A stretch of 64,000 nucleotides of DNA from Dillenia suffruticosa (taxonomy: Eukaryota > Streptophyta > Magnoliopsida > Dilleniales > Dilleniaceae). The stretch's first letter is position 1. Every line of letters starts with the position of its first letter. Of the stretch, positions 24,556 through 37,499 are shown one piece after another. The DNA is taken from contig JAVTVX010000013.1 of assembly GCA_033439265.1 (NCBI GenBank), positions 15,790,500 through 15,854,499 on the forward strand, written 5' to 3'. The notes below the pieces were generated by a model. The model searched no databases and was not told where the DNA came from. It saw only the letters and a list, made by a program, of their open reading frames with translations. A program made the translations under genes and the position numbers.

Positions 24556-26474
24556 CTTCACAAACAATGAATTTTCCGGAAAAAAAAAGGGTCAAAAGGA
24601 TTCAACAGTACCTTATAACAAAGCACACAAACAAATGAACGAAAAGATAAATGGCCAGGCCCATCGGAAGCCAAAGCATTAGATGTTTTCATGAAAATAA
24701 CATAGAAACAGAAAGAATAACATAAATCAGAAAAGCAAACAGTTGGAATAGTTTTGTGTGTGTGTACGCGCGTGGATATGTGTGTGTGTGTGTGAGAGAG
24801 AGAGTCACACACAAAAAGTTGCAACCCACAAACAAAAACAAACCAATGACAAATACCCACTAAGCATAACCAACCACCACCAAAAAGGAAAAGAAAAACA
24901 ATCTATTTACCAATAAGAATCACATCAGACGGTGTGATTGGAACAAGAAGACGAAAAATTTACCAAATTGAGAAGATGGCTCTGTTGGTTAAGAGGCCTA
25001 AACCCTCCTCTAACACTGATAAAATACATATCAAGTGGTCTATTACTCTTTCCACCATTGTTGAGCTTCCGAGGCTGACCAACATTGAGAGCAAGGAATA
25101 CAGCAAAGCAAAGTGAAGTCTGTACAATCAGAGTACAAACCCATGATCTTTTCTCCATTTCAAACACTAATATCCAAAAGAAAATTCTCACATCGTATTC
25201 TCCGACTTCAACATCATCGCATCATCCAACTTCAGCATCTTAAACTTGCACTGATATATCTGAAGATGGGGGGGCGGGGGGGGGGTGGGGGGAAGGTTTA
25301 CAAATTTGTGCAATGGGGACTTCTTTTTGGTCTTGTAAATTACATCCAGATATATCTGAAGATGAAGATCCACCGATTAAGGGTGAGGGCATTTTGGTCC
25401 AATGCATGATCCTCTCCCCCAGTGGAATCTCAAAGATCAAAACTTTTTTGGTACAATTTTACCCTTCAATAATTGGAAGAATTGAACGAAAAGACGGACT
25501 CTTGTTTAAGATTGCGTGTAGGCGTTTCGGAATTTTCGAATGATGTGACACAACTTTCCTTGTGCCTTGATAATAATTCTTAGCTTTGGATTGGCATCGG
25601 CAGGTTGCATGCGGTGAAAAATGTTTCGAATAATGCGGCAGCATCCAATTGATTAAACAATTAAATAAGTTGAATTAATATTTTGATTAATTAATATTCA
25701 GCAACTTGTTTTAAGAGAATATACTCAAATATTAATAGTTACTCTTGATCTATTTTAATAATTATATTAAAAAAAAAATTATACCTATAATACAAATTTA
25801 ATTTCATAAATCTCGTATTAAAAGAAAATAATAATAATTGGATTAAAAATCAATCAAAATATATTATTGTAAAACATATTCCATCTTAACCACAACCAGC
25901 AGAAGTAAACTCATGAGCTAAGAATATTGAAAATCTGTAAGGATCGGTCAACCTAGAAGCCATAAATAATTTAGAAAATATAAACATGCAATAATTAGAT
26001 GGTGAATTTTATATTCATAACGTGTTAAAGTTCGTCAAGGTCATCTTTGATCCAAACCATAATGTGCTACGGTTAAAAGGATTTATTAGTCAGTTTTCAG
26101 TACCCCACATTGCAATCATTTGCATCATGTTTATCCCTTGATGAATTTTAATTGATTCGGTATTAGCCTAATCACAATGCTAAAGTCTGCAAACAAAGTT
26201 CAGGAGTTTTCTCTCCGTAACTTGTTCTACAATAAATTAAAGCATACCCCATTTTCCATAACGTGGGAAAACAATTTATCCTTTTCATTTCCAACCATTG
26301 TCGAAAATCTTCCGCTCATCCAAGGAATTGATAAAAATCAACATCATATGATACTATAAGGACAAAACTTCGCAGTTAGGGAATCAGTTTGAGCTTCCAT
26401 GTCAGGAAACAACCTCCTAGCTAGTTGCAAACTTTGTTGCCATTGTTTGGACCAGCTTTTTCAATTTGGTAATA
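24556..26474. other. Upstream flank of the metallophosphoesterase-like gene
   Basis: Probable promoter and 5' UTR (24556 to about 25100) with a GT/GA microsatellite at 24757-24806, a G-rich block at 25268-25296, then AT-rich DNA from 25640. No coding sequence is supported. Confidence 0.5.
25268..25296 (+). repeat. G-run able to form a G-quadruplex
   Basis: Runs of 7, 10 and 6 G are separated by single C and T, followed by AAGG. A 14-base phrase ATATATCTGAAGAT occurs just before it (25254) and again about 100 bp later (25352). Confidence 0.75.
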
Positions 26475-27144
26475 TCAGTTTCTATCAAGCATATCTACCA
26501 GAGTCATTCTTCTTGGGAACCTTGGTGGCAACCTCAAAACCAAGGCAGCTTCAATCTCAATAGGCAAATGTGTCGCCACAAGCACAACCCCACCCCTCTT
26601 TCTGTACTCTGCAATTATATATTCAAGCAATTTCACCTCTTCACCCCTTCATCGTCCAAAGCAACCAGATTGGCCAATCAATAGCCAGTAACCTTGCAAG
26701 CTGAAGCCTTTTCCACTGACCTATAGAGAGCATTCTCGCCTTCTCTTTAGCCAGTCTCCCTAGTCCCATTAACTCCAAAGCAGGCAGCGATTTGCCTTGC
26801 TTGGCTTCGAGAACTTCAAACCACTGAATGTTGTCAAGAACCGTGAGCTTGTCATTGATTGCATCTTTGAGGGAGAGCCAGTTGAGCTGGAGCTTGTACT
26901 GGTGATAAACACCTGAATTAGTTATATCATGCCCATTCCATAGCATCTCACCAGCTGAAGGGCGAGAGAATCCAGCTAACATGCACAGGAAGGTTGATTT
27001 GCCTGAACCACTAGTACCTGTTAGCACAAGGGCACCACCATCATGGGCAGTCACATTTACACGTCACAGGATTTTCTGGGCATTTCTCATGCAAGAGATA
27101 TCATTAAGGAGAATTCTTAGTAACGGAGGTTTCTGAGGAGACAT
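26475..27144 (-). pseudogene. CCMA: Broken copy of CCMA / ABCI1 (cytochrome c maturation ATPase)
   Basis: The minus strand from ATG at 27144 reads as the mitochondrial cytochrome c maturation ABC ATPase: MSPQKPPLLRILLNDISCMR, then DGGALVLTGTSGSGKSTFL with an intact Walker A, then KLQLNWLSLKDAINDKLTVL and LSIGQWKRLQLARLLAIDWP (signature region). Three lesions are visible. An in-frame stop follows CMRNAQKIL before the Walker A. A deletion after PIWLL removes the Walker B DEPSVA and shifts the frame. A second break lies in the following LDDEGVK segment. The C-terminus is still readable as VLVATHLPIEIEAALVLRLP and RMTLVDMLDRN, with a stop at 26475. There are no introns over the full length, which suggests a retrocopy, but no poly(A) or target duplication was found. 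Confidence 0.9.
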
Positions 27145-29409
27145 CAATATACCAGCAGTATAAAATTGTGGTTGAGGTCTTATATGTCAGTAATAACTCT
27201 TGGTTTCAGATGGCAGGATGATGATCAAAGCTTGATCAAGCTTGGCCAATGCCAATCGCCTAAAACTAGCTGGAGTCTAACCGTAAGCAAAGTCAAGAAA
27301 GTTCGGAGAGTCAAAAAGGAGAAATTTCAATAGGCAGTGAATGAGAAATCTCGGTAAAAAACACAAGAAATTACAATAACAAGATGTAAAGTGATGACAT
27401 CCATAGGTCAAAAAGAATCACAAATCGATTATACTCTTTGCAATGACAAAACATCCTTAGTTTCAACATGACTAGATTATAAGGGGACGAGCCAATCTAG
27501 TAAGATTTGACAATATGCAAATGGGACAAGAAAAACTATCGTTACAATCATGGTGCAGAAGGAAAAAAATCATTCAAGAAATCAACTCTGACAAATTTGA
27601 AGAAAGGCAATCATTAAATCTCTTGAACAGGACACGTGTCACCACCCCGCACCCCCCTGGGGGCCCTTGCTTCTTTCACCATAAACACAAGCCCGTATTT
27701 TTTAGAGATGCATCATCTTTGAGATAAGGTTTATTAGTCAAACAATCTCCAAACTTGAATGAATAGTGCACACGAAGAACCATTCAAATAGAGCAAATAG
27801 AGTGGCATCACACCCATCTTAGTACCATCTCTAACAACAATAACGATGCCAAACAAACACAATCCAATTCAATATATCTTGCCAAAACGAAGGAACATGA
27901 ATGCACACTCAGGTGTATCATCAACATCGATCTTTTGCACTATGGCATGTGCTACTTATTCTAGCATTATTACTTCTCAACGAGAAAACTATTAACCACC
28001 CAAAGCGCTTAACTACTGGTGGTGCACTCCAAAGTCATATTCTCTTCCTTGAAAATATATAACTACGTCACGCTGGCTACTTCACCAATACAATAGGAAG
28101 TCCCGGCCACCCATAGGTACATTTTGGAAACTCTAGGATGAGCATCCTAGTTGAAAATAATCTTTTTACAAAGTTACTATTCCCAGCAACATATTTGTTT
28201 GCAAAATCCAAACAATCATATAGCATATAACACTCTCTCCACAAACAGAAAAACGGGTGATGCTTATTTTCGTGAGCCACAAAAATGCATTTAACAAGTT
28301 GTTTATTGAATACATTTGTAGTTATATGACTTATGTGACTCATGGAGGCTGCATTTTCAGGAAGAAGCACTCACTCACCAAAAAAAAAAAAAGTCTAAAT
28401 TCTATGATTTATTTCAAATTAGCCTAACATTTTATAAAGTGAAATTTAAATATTAATTTAGTTGCTAGGAACCATTGCCTTCACTCAGAGGTAAAAAAAA
28501 TTTTAACTTAAGCTACAAGTGCGTAAGAAAACCATAAACAATAAACCTCTTCTAATAGTCAAACACAATTATTAGTAATTTAGCTACCTTCTCCCACAAA
28601 AATCAACATTTCTTGAAAAAATTAGACTTCTGGACATTTCGTCAAACACTTGGAGTACTAACAAGGAGTTCACAGTTTCAAAAGCAAACAACAAGCAAAA
28701 TGCAAAATAGGGGAGAACAAGATACCCGTTATAGATAAAATACATATGAGCAGAATTGTCAACTTGCCTTAGAAATTTAATCCCCTTAACAACGATAAGA
28801 AAAAATCTGGTTTTACATCTTGTATTTACATCATTAATCGGGAAGAAACCGGATTCTCTGCATTCAAGTCCGGAGGGAGAGAGAGAGAGGGGTACCTGAT
28901 GATGTAGAGAAAAGACGTTTAAATTTACAACCATAGGTGGAGAGGTTCAGTGAAAGAGCATGAAATTAAGAACAAACAGAACAGGCGCCAGAGAATGGCC
29001 ACATCTGGCAACAGAGAAAGTACAATATGGAAAATTGTACAAAACCCCACATTAAATAAAAGATTTAGCACCTACACCCCTATGCATCTATTACATTAAA
29101 GGAGAAAGAGAATCCCGTTCAGCGTGCCTTGGCATGGTTAATTCCAGTCTCAACTAATAATAAAATTAATACTTTTAAAATAATTAATTATTAATATAAT
29201 AATATTAATTTCTAATTCTATTACAAACAAAATATAAAATACAGACAAGTTTAATTTTTTAACAAGTTTTTCATTAAGTTTATACATTATATTACTCACT
29301 AATAAGTTCTAATGTGATTCATTAGTAATACCGTATATATAATATATGTTATATCATAAGATTTGACTTAAAAAGATACAGAGAGACAAAGAGATTTTTC
29401 TTTGAAAAG

Positions 29410-29440
<31 letters not shown>

Positions 29441-29990
29441 AAATACGAGTAAGTGAGATAATATATGGGTGGTTAAGGAATAATTATTATGTTTTTGTTT
29501 TAGTTCTGTAATTTTAATTTTAATTTATTCAAATATTTTCACATACAAAATAATAAATTCCAAATAAAATTATCATTAAGAGTTGTGATGGGCTTGTAAT
29601 CTAAATTGGTATGGTTTTTTCTATGAACAGTGGGGAATTATATGTGTCAAGATTGATACTTAATAGCTAAAATAAATGCGCCTGGATCATGTTTTGTGTT
29701 ACCATTAGCCTGTCCTTTGGGAACTGTGTGGGTTGTCCTTTGTAAACAAAAAAAAAAAAAAAAAAAAAAAAACCCTATACCAAAACTAAGTACAGAAGAT
29801 TAGAAATTTTATATTCAAGGTTGAAACTTATGAGAGCTAGGGATTTTCTTGACAGTATAATGCACTAAATGAGGTTTCGTTGGAAATGGGGAGGGTGGAT
29901 GAAAAGATTGTCTATCAATAGCTTTTATCTCCATATCAGTCAATGGTAGCCCCACCTAGGAATTCAAGATAGAGTGGGGTCCCAAGTAGG
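27145..29990. other. Gene-poor stretch
   Basis: Several minus-strand frames of about 100 codons occur (28077-28370 and 28584-28934) without recognisable motifs. An exon-like leader with a CATCAG/GTACCC border lies at about 28889-28960, but no downstream exon could be joined to it. An (AT)n run lies at 29410-29438. A TTTGTAAAC-A(23) tail at about 29735-29772 resembles the 3' end of the LINEs in this window and may be a tiny tail fragment. Confidence 0.4.
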
Positions 29991-29999
29991 GTGATCCAT

Positions 30000-30640
30000 T
30001 GACCCTTTTCTTATTTCTTATTGTTGCTGAAGGGTTTAAAGGCATGGTTAATGCTGTCGTGAGAGAAAAGTTATTTCAAAGCTCAAAAATTGGAAGAAAC
30101 AAAATTGCTGCACCTATTTTGCAATTTGTGGATGACTCTGTAATTCTAGGCAAAGTTTCATCCCAGAATTTATGATCAAAGAAGGCAATAATACTTAGAT
30201 GGTTTGAACTTGTTACAGATTTTAAAATAAATTACAACAAGACTCCTTGGCGGGGCTTAATATACAAGGTGGGCTGCACAAATAGAGCAGCGCCAACCTT
30301 ATGTTGCAAATCTGATATGGTACCTTTTTAAATAGCGTGGAAAAGAAACTGAAATCATGAAAATTTAAAGAAATTTTATTTTGGGGGTTGTTTTGAGGAA
30401 ATTAAGGAGAAGGGAAGAATTGCTTGGGTGAATTTGGGAACGGGTTTGTAGATTGGGTGGCGTGGGTGTGACAAACTTAATGTCAGAAACTTGACCCTTC
30501 AGGGTAAGTGGAGGTGTAGATTATTGAAGGAAATCAAATAGTAAGTGTTTGGAGAAAGGTAGTTTGTGAAAAGTATTATATTAGGGATGATGAGAAGTTG
30601 ATATCAGCAGGTTGAGAGGGAAAAGATTGCCTGGATATCA
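30000..30640 (+). mobile_element. Degenerate LINE reverse transcriptase fragment
   Basis: The plus strand reads AEGFKGMVNAVVREKLFQSS, then APILQFVDDSVILG (the FADD core of L1-type reverse transcriptase, here FVDD) and LRWFELVTDFKINYNK. Further on come a GGxGV-like segment and NLTLQGKWRCRLLKE. Stops and frameshifts are frequent. It lacks both ends of the element. A weakly similar WSLWxDRNNRLF phrase at about 38310-38350, on the other side of the copia element, may belong to the same LINE. Confidence 0.75.
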
Positions 30641-31011
30641 AACTCTTTAGAGTTGAGTGGTCAGATATTCAGATCTCGAGTTCAAGTTTTGAGAATAACG
30701 AAAAAAAAATTAGAAGAATCAACCCATAAAATGAGCCCTACAGTATTCAAAACAGATTAATCAGACAAAATCTGAATATCGATAATGAAAACAAAAAAAA
30801 AGATCGCCTAGACTATGAAAAGACATCATCTCTCTTAGTGAGGCAATTTCCCACGTCCATGAAGCTTTTCGCAACAATTTTAAGTGGAATCAAAGCAATG
30901 TAAGTGATCGAAGACAAATGAGTTTCGGTTTTAAAATTTGAGAATAAAAAAATTATATTGAAAGAATTCTTCCTAAATTGAACCTAATAATACTCGAACT
31001 AGATTAGTCAA

Positions 31012-31516
31012 TGTTGGATTTAATCGCGCATGCGGAAGCGAGAATTAAATAGATCGGAATTTTTGGGATAAATACCTCGATAGGGCAGTCTCCAAAATCC
31101 ACCGTGTCGCGATGTCTCTCGAACGGATCACACGGTCGGATGGTGATCACGAGGTTAGTCGAACCACCACCTCAAATCCACGACGCCGCAATCCTCATGT
31201 CCGGTGATTCGTTTGACGATGGGAGATTTTCCTACGCGAAAATCTCCATCCCTCACTCTTTTCTCTCTCTAGAGTATTGTGCAGTGTTAGTCTCTTTCCT
31301 CCATTGTTACTGTTCACGCCAATGGAAGAACACACACTCAAGCCTATGACCTTCATTTCACAATTGAAGAGTAAGGAATCCCAACTTCCGTAGCCATGTA
31401 CCAAGGCATTAGATGGGTCATTATTAGTGGTTAATAGGGTGTGGTTAATGGGATAATGGGAGTAACTCCCATTATCCCCAAATTACCATAATGCCCCTCT
31501 TGGGCATATTCCAACA
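31012..31516 (-). repeat. 3' LTR of the copia element
   Basis: 505 bp, with TG..CA ends extended to the inverted TGTTGG/CCAACA. Relative to the other LTR it differs at four positions, all transitions, near 31114, 31132, 31222 and 31387. Confidence 0.95.
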
Positions 31517-31526
31517 TCTCCCACTT
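31517..31526 (-). other. Polypurine tract of the copia element
   Basis: AAGTGGGAGA on the minus strand directly abuts the 3' LTR, the expected plus-strand primer position. Confidence 0.8.
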
Positions 31527-34500
31527 GCACATGAGGGCATTTCACTTCCGTCAATCACAAGATCACAACTCATGCGATTTATCACATCACCCTACTGGAC
31601 CTTCATACTGGATTGGGCGTCGTGCAACCGGCGAGTGCACCTGCAAGCAAAGACTTCTCGATACACCTGTTAGGATGATCGAGTAGTCACTGTTAGTATA
31701 AAAATAACTCGCTATACCCCAGACTCAATGCATTTACATCCATCGAGCCACTTTCCTCATCGAAAGTGATCCCCAATCAATTTGCTCGACTATGTATTCA
31801 TTATTATGTTTGAATCCCAACATGGATTAACACAATAGGTCGACCTATGAATACATGACAATGATATAATAACTATTGGCCTTCCTTTTCCCAAACTCGA
31901 ATCTATCGGTCTCAATTCAGCTGCTTTCCTAGACCTGCCCCTTAGACCTCAATTTATCTTCCAGGCCATAGGTAAACAAACTAAAGTAGCAACACTGAAC
32001 CAAAACTTCTAGAGACAGCCGAAAGTAATAAGGGCATAAGAGATTCCACCCAATGGATCTCAGGTCTCACACAGTGGGAACGGGAATCATGATCAAACTA
32101 TCGTCTCAAATAATAGCTCCCACTATCCCATGGTCGTCTCATCACACGTGGTATGAAACACGTGCCACAGTGTTATTCCCCCATCTCTCAAAGGGCATAT
32201 GTCAGATTTCTCTAACACTGTACAGGTACGGGACTCAGTCTACACATAAGACTTTACCCAGAGATCTCAGAGAGAGCAACTCAGAGACAATATCACAAAT
32301 CGCAGGTGATATCTGAGATCTCAAACTGGCTACTTACAGGCAACATGGATGTGAGTATTTCCATATCGGTCATATCGCATATAATCTCATCCTGAACACA
32401 TATCAGGACGACTTATGTTCTAGTAGGGCTACTCTCAAAGCCTCTTACGACTAGAATCCGTCTCATCTCCGCTCACTCAGAGTCGGAGGTGGTCACTCGT
32501 GTGAGAGAGTCGACCATGCCTGCCTGACACATCTTTTATCACAAAATCACAATATATGACAACAAATAGTGCATGAATTAAATATGTGACCCAATAGTGC
32601 ATGCATGTCATATATTAAAATAAGCATCTAAAACAGTATATAAGGAGAAATGTTAAAGTACACTAAACCCAATGATTCCTTACCTCACAAAGGAATCTCT
32701 CACAACGGGTTTTCTGAAGAGATCAGCTCTCATGTTGAGGTGTACTTAGATGTCACAATACCCTTCTCGGTAATATCTCTCATAGTGGTCTTCGGTATTA
32801 ATGTGTTTGGCTTTGCTATTACACTTAGGGTCTCATTTATTGACAGTGTCGGTCTGATTATCACAATAATCATCACTGACCTCCCACTATCCGTCACAAT
32901 CCCTAAGTCTTCCAAAAGATTTCTGAAGCCAACCATTCTCATGAACTGCAATTGAGCACACTACAAGCTCAGTCTCTATCGTAAATAGAGATATACAGGT
33001 TCTCTTCTTACTGCTCTAAGAAGATAAAACCTTTTGCGTTTATTCAGATCACTACTCCCAGTCAGTATCTGAATCTCAACCACAAAACGCAAATCACCTC
33101 ATCCGTAACACATGGAGAGCTCTGCAGTTCAAATGAGATATTTCAGAATCCTTTTTCACCGCTTTACAGTGATCCCTTCTAGGATTCTATTAATACCTAC
33201 TCACCAGATCGACCATAAAATAAACATCTGGTCATGTATGCCTCATCGCATACATCAAATTGTATATCACACGTGTATACCTCATCGCATACACTAGAAA
33301 TGTATTTTGCACTGGAATAAGAGATTCTGCTTATCTCCCTTATTTCTTTATAAATTCTAGGACATGTGTCAAGATTCAGGTTTTTTTCCTTTAGCGATAA
33401 GAGTATCTTTTAGGTTGTCGCTCTTCTCGAAATGCTCAAGAATCTACCTGATGTAAAACTCTTGTTAAAGAGTCAACACCATTCTTAAGCGATCCCTATG
33501 GATCCAAAATCTGAGAATGAACTAAAACCTCATAACCATGTTACAATGGTCATTAGATACTCTCTGTTGTTCCCAGTCAACAGTATGTCACCTACATATG
33601 AGAACATGCTCATAAAGGAGTCATCGGGACGTATCAGATATATGCAATGATCCTACTCGATCATTACAAAACCATAAGATATCACCTTCTCGTGAAATCT
33701 CAAGCGTCGCTGTCTAGATGATGGCTTAAGGTCGTATTATGATTTCTAAAATCAATAGATCTTATCCACCTGATTTACTAGAACGAACCCAAAGGGATGC
33801 TCCATGTAGATCGCCTCATCTAGACTTCCACTACGAAAGTGGTCTTTATGTCCTTGTGATGTGACTCTTGATCTATGTTCGTGACAATCGCTGAAAGATA
33901 AACGGATCGAGATAAATTAGACTATGACTCCTCGATAGTCCACCCCACAGTCTAAGTGTAACCCTTGGTTACTAGACGGGTTTTTTATCTCTTCATCAAT
34001 CCGTTGACCTTTATCTTGACTTTGAGAACCTACTTGTTCCCAATAGTTCTTCCGCCCTTAGGCAAATCAACTAGGTCCCAGACCCCGTTGATTCTCATCA
34101 ATTCCTTCTCTTCATTTATGGCCTTCATTAAACGGCATTTTGCATCCTCTCGAGAGCCTCTCGGACCGTTTTAAATTTCTCATCATCCTCTAGAGTCGCA
34201 ACGAGGGTCTCACCCTCAATCGAGAAAACAACGTTTAAATACGCATTCTCGACACTCTTAAGAGGAGAGAAAAATCTTTACCTCTTGATGGATCGCTCCC
34301 ACTGAGATCAAGATCCGTAGTGGATTCTTGTATCCCGCTGCTGGGCTCCCCGAGCCACTAAGCTCATCCATCGCATAAAGGGTAAGGTCCTAATTGATTT
34401 CACCTCTCTTAGGGAAATCATTCGATTTCACCTCTCCTAGGGAAATCATTCTCAAGAAATATAGTATTACGAGACTCAGTCTCGATTATAGTGCCGTTCG

Positions 34501-36557
34501 TGTTCGCCTAGGAACATATATTTTCTCGCGGGTCTAACTCACCGTGTGAATGCGAGAAATCGTGGCACAACCCCATAATCTCAAGTGGCTAAGGTCAGGC
34601 TGCCTCCCTATCCAAAGCTCAAATGGGGAAACTGACTAATAGTCAGTAGTCTCGTAAAACTTTTCTCGAAACAGAGCCCCATGTGTAGTTTAGACGAATA
34701 CTTACGTTCTCGCTCGGTTCTGAGAGTCTCTACTCTCAAATCTAGCTGATTCTCAATCTCGCTTATGAACCTCCTGAAGCAGTCTAATGCCTCAGACTTA
34801 TGCAAGATCAGATAGATGAACCGAAACGCATGAAAGCGTCTATAATTATCTACACAACTCCATTTCTGACTCTCATGCTCATAAGACCACAATAAAAAGA
34901 AGGAAGGCACAATAGTTAACTGCAATGGAGTCCCAGCTCTCATTGTATCGCCAAATGGTTTTCTCGTCATTTTGCCGACTAGGCAAAACTCACATACGGG
35001 TAACTCGAATTTGGTCAGCGGGTCCAATAAACCTCTCGCTACTAACCGATTCATCATCTCTTACCCCATGTGTCTAAGTCTACTATGTCATTCATTTACA
35101 TCATCATCTACGCAATCAGATGTAAAGACAATAGTAGAACGATAAGAAACCATTAGAAGGAGTAGCACCCAGTGCATACATTCTATCATGGATTAAAACC
35201 AGAATAATTCAGAAAATTGTCGTATTAAAAACAATGGAATAATTTCACGCATATCATAGTCAATTTTAGACAAGGTACAAATTTGTAGATCCGTCAAATA
35301 CCTACAATATTGAGGACGTCATAGCAAGTGTCGTTCCCTCTGACAACGACGAATGCTCTGTCCTTAACGTAAATCCTCCAAGCTTAAGGATTCATTTGAA
35401 GGATTACGCACTCCTATCTCGAGTTACGTGGTTGGTTGCTCCTGATTTCAAAGGAGAGAAATCAGCGAGTATTATAGTAAATGAGAAAAATCTCACACCA
35501 CGTTAACAAGAAGAAGATTTGTTTCTGCTCGTCACACTCACGAGCGAAATGACCAAATCTACCTCAAACGTAGTAATTTACATTGGTCTAAACAAATTCC
35601 TTCTTCTTGCGTTCTTGTACCTCGTTGTCGGTTTTGTCGGATGATTTTTATTACCTAGATCTCGAGTCTCGTTCGCTAGGCTTAGCGCCGGGGAAGTCCT
35701 TACTTGACTCCTCTAAATAAGCATGACTCGAGTGTGGCCTACTCGCCTCTAGGTGCTCCTCATCGAGCTCACAATATGTACTCACGTCAACGAAAGTACG
35801 AATACTTTCGTCAAATGTGAGATAGGATTTCACGGTTTCCCATGAATCAGGTAAAAACTGGATCACATCCAGAACCTAAATTCCATCCGAAATTTACTCG
35901 TCCGTATATATTAACTCGGTGATCATACTCGACATTTGTTTCATTGTATGATTAACCATTTTCTTATGCATCCTCACATAGGAGCCGAAGAGAGCAACAC
36001 TATGCTCTTTTGGGACGAGTCGAACCGACATATTCATAGAATATGACTCGAAAAACGAGACTAAGTCATCGTGTATGCCACTGTTAAGCGTTGCCCTAAC
36101 TTGGCAAATCTTTTGTCCCATACACGATAGATCTCTTTATCTCGTATATTCTGAGGCGCGGTACCCACCCTGGGGCCCATCATCTCTTGCCTCAGATTCC
36201 CATTAGATTTTTGTCTCTCGAGAATAAACCGAATCTACTGATAAAATCGCGCAGATTATATCATTCAGTTTACTCTCCTTGCAAAAATTTAATACGACAG
36301 TTCTCAACGCATTAAGAGAAATATTTGTGACTTGGAGATGCTTATTATCACATTTTTGTATGCCCTACGAATCATCAAGACCAAAATGACTTGATTACAA
36401 CCCCAAAGCGAGCGTATGAGTCAACGGACACCATACACCACAACCCGGAATCGCATCTTACCATTTGGACTGTGATTCGGCATACAAAAACCCACAAAAA
36501 GTCACATTTATGGATATAGGACCCCCCAAAAATTGAAAAAATTCAATTTTGAGCGAC

Positions 36558-37075
36558 TTCACGCGCCACTCGGGGCCCACACGCGCCGCCGCACGCCGGC
36601 GGTGCGATCCACGCGCCGCCGGGCACCTCCACGCGCCGGCGGTGAGCCTCCACGCGCTGCCACGCGCCTCCACGCGCTGGCAGCAGTCTGGCTCACACGC
36701 CAGACGCGCGGCGCGGCTCAGACGCGTTGCCACGCGCCTGGGGCAGCGCGGCTCACGCACGCCCAGTCGCGGCGCGCGACTCACGCGCCTTCACGCGCTG
36801 AGCTGCGTTTTGACCGGGTTGGTCAACGGGTCAGGGGTTGACCCGACTGACCCCGGTCAACGGGTTCGACCGACCCGGTCAACGGTCCGGTCCGACCGGT
36901 CGGGTCGGTTGTGGGTCGGTCCCGGGTCAGGGTCCGACCCGACCGCTGACCCAGCCTATTCACGCGCCTGTGTGGCGCGTGTACTACACGCGCCAGTCAG
37001 ACGCGTCTTCTGGCGCGTGTGTGTCACGCGCCCGCGGGTCTGGGTCGGGTCTTCTTCGCCCGACGGGTCCTGCAA
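36558..37075 (-). repeat. GC-rich leader block of the copia element
   Basis: About 0.5 kb of very GC-rich sequence in otherwise AT-rich DNA. About a dozen copies of GGCGCGTG/CACGCGCC occur in two groups (36558-36800 and 36958-37035), separated by a block built from GGTCGGGTC/GACCCGACC phrases (36815-36950). It lies about 0.4-0.95 kb after the primer binding site, before gag. Long frames in both strands here follow from base composition only. Confidence 0.8.
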
Positions 37076-37486
37076 CGGGTTTTTCGACCCGTTTTCTGGA
37101 AAACACCAATCCGGCTGTTTTTTCTTGCATTTTTCGATTGGGAAAAATTTGTGGGCATCCTCCAAACATCCTACACTCGATTTTAGGAGGATTCAAGCCC
37201 AAAAATGGTGGGATTCAACCACTCTAGTCGCGGCCCTCCGCGGCCATTCGGAAATCCCAGTTTCCGGCATTCAACTCACACAATAAAATATATAAAACCG
37301 TAGATCTAGATGCAAGAAACTCATTTATATTATTTTCATGCATCGATCCGCCCTCTAAAGCCATAGATCTAAGGTTTTTATGTCCGTACGGTCACAAACT
37401 TCGACCGGACATTTCATGGCCCAAACATGTTCCGAAAATTAAATAAAAAAATAATTCCGAAAATTATTAAATTAAATCCAACCACT

Positions 37487-37498
37487 GCTCTGATACCA
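37487..37498 (-). other. Primer binding site (tRNA-Met type)
   Basis: TGGTATCAGAGC on the minus strand, one base from the end of the 5' LTR. It sets the orientation of the element. Confidence 0.93.
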
Positions 37499-37499
37499 A

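Noticed and set aside
24558..24860. 100-aa minus-strand frame upstream of the metallophosphoesterase-like start
   Set aside because: Its composition follows from a GT/GA microsatellite; it probably lies in the 5' UTR or promoter.
28077..28934. Two minus-strand frames of about 100 codons
   Set aside because: No recognisable motif, codon pattern or splice partner; not supported as a gene.
30660..30700. Phrase resembling a tRNA T-arm (GAGTTCAAGTTTTGAG)
   Set aside because: No acceptor or anticodon stem can be built around it; it belongs to a diverged repeat.
31104..31404. Matching 81-aa and 69-aa frames here and at 37592-37892
   Set aside because: They are identical because they lie in the two LTRs; the noncoding promoter/leader sequence is open by chance.
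36549..37286. 245-aa plus-strand frame and overlapping frames on both strands
   Set aside because: All lie in the GC-rich leader of the copia element. Low-complexity Arg/Ala/His composition results from the repeated CACGCG motif; stops are simply rare there.
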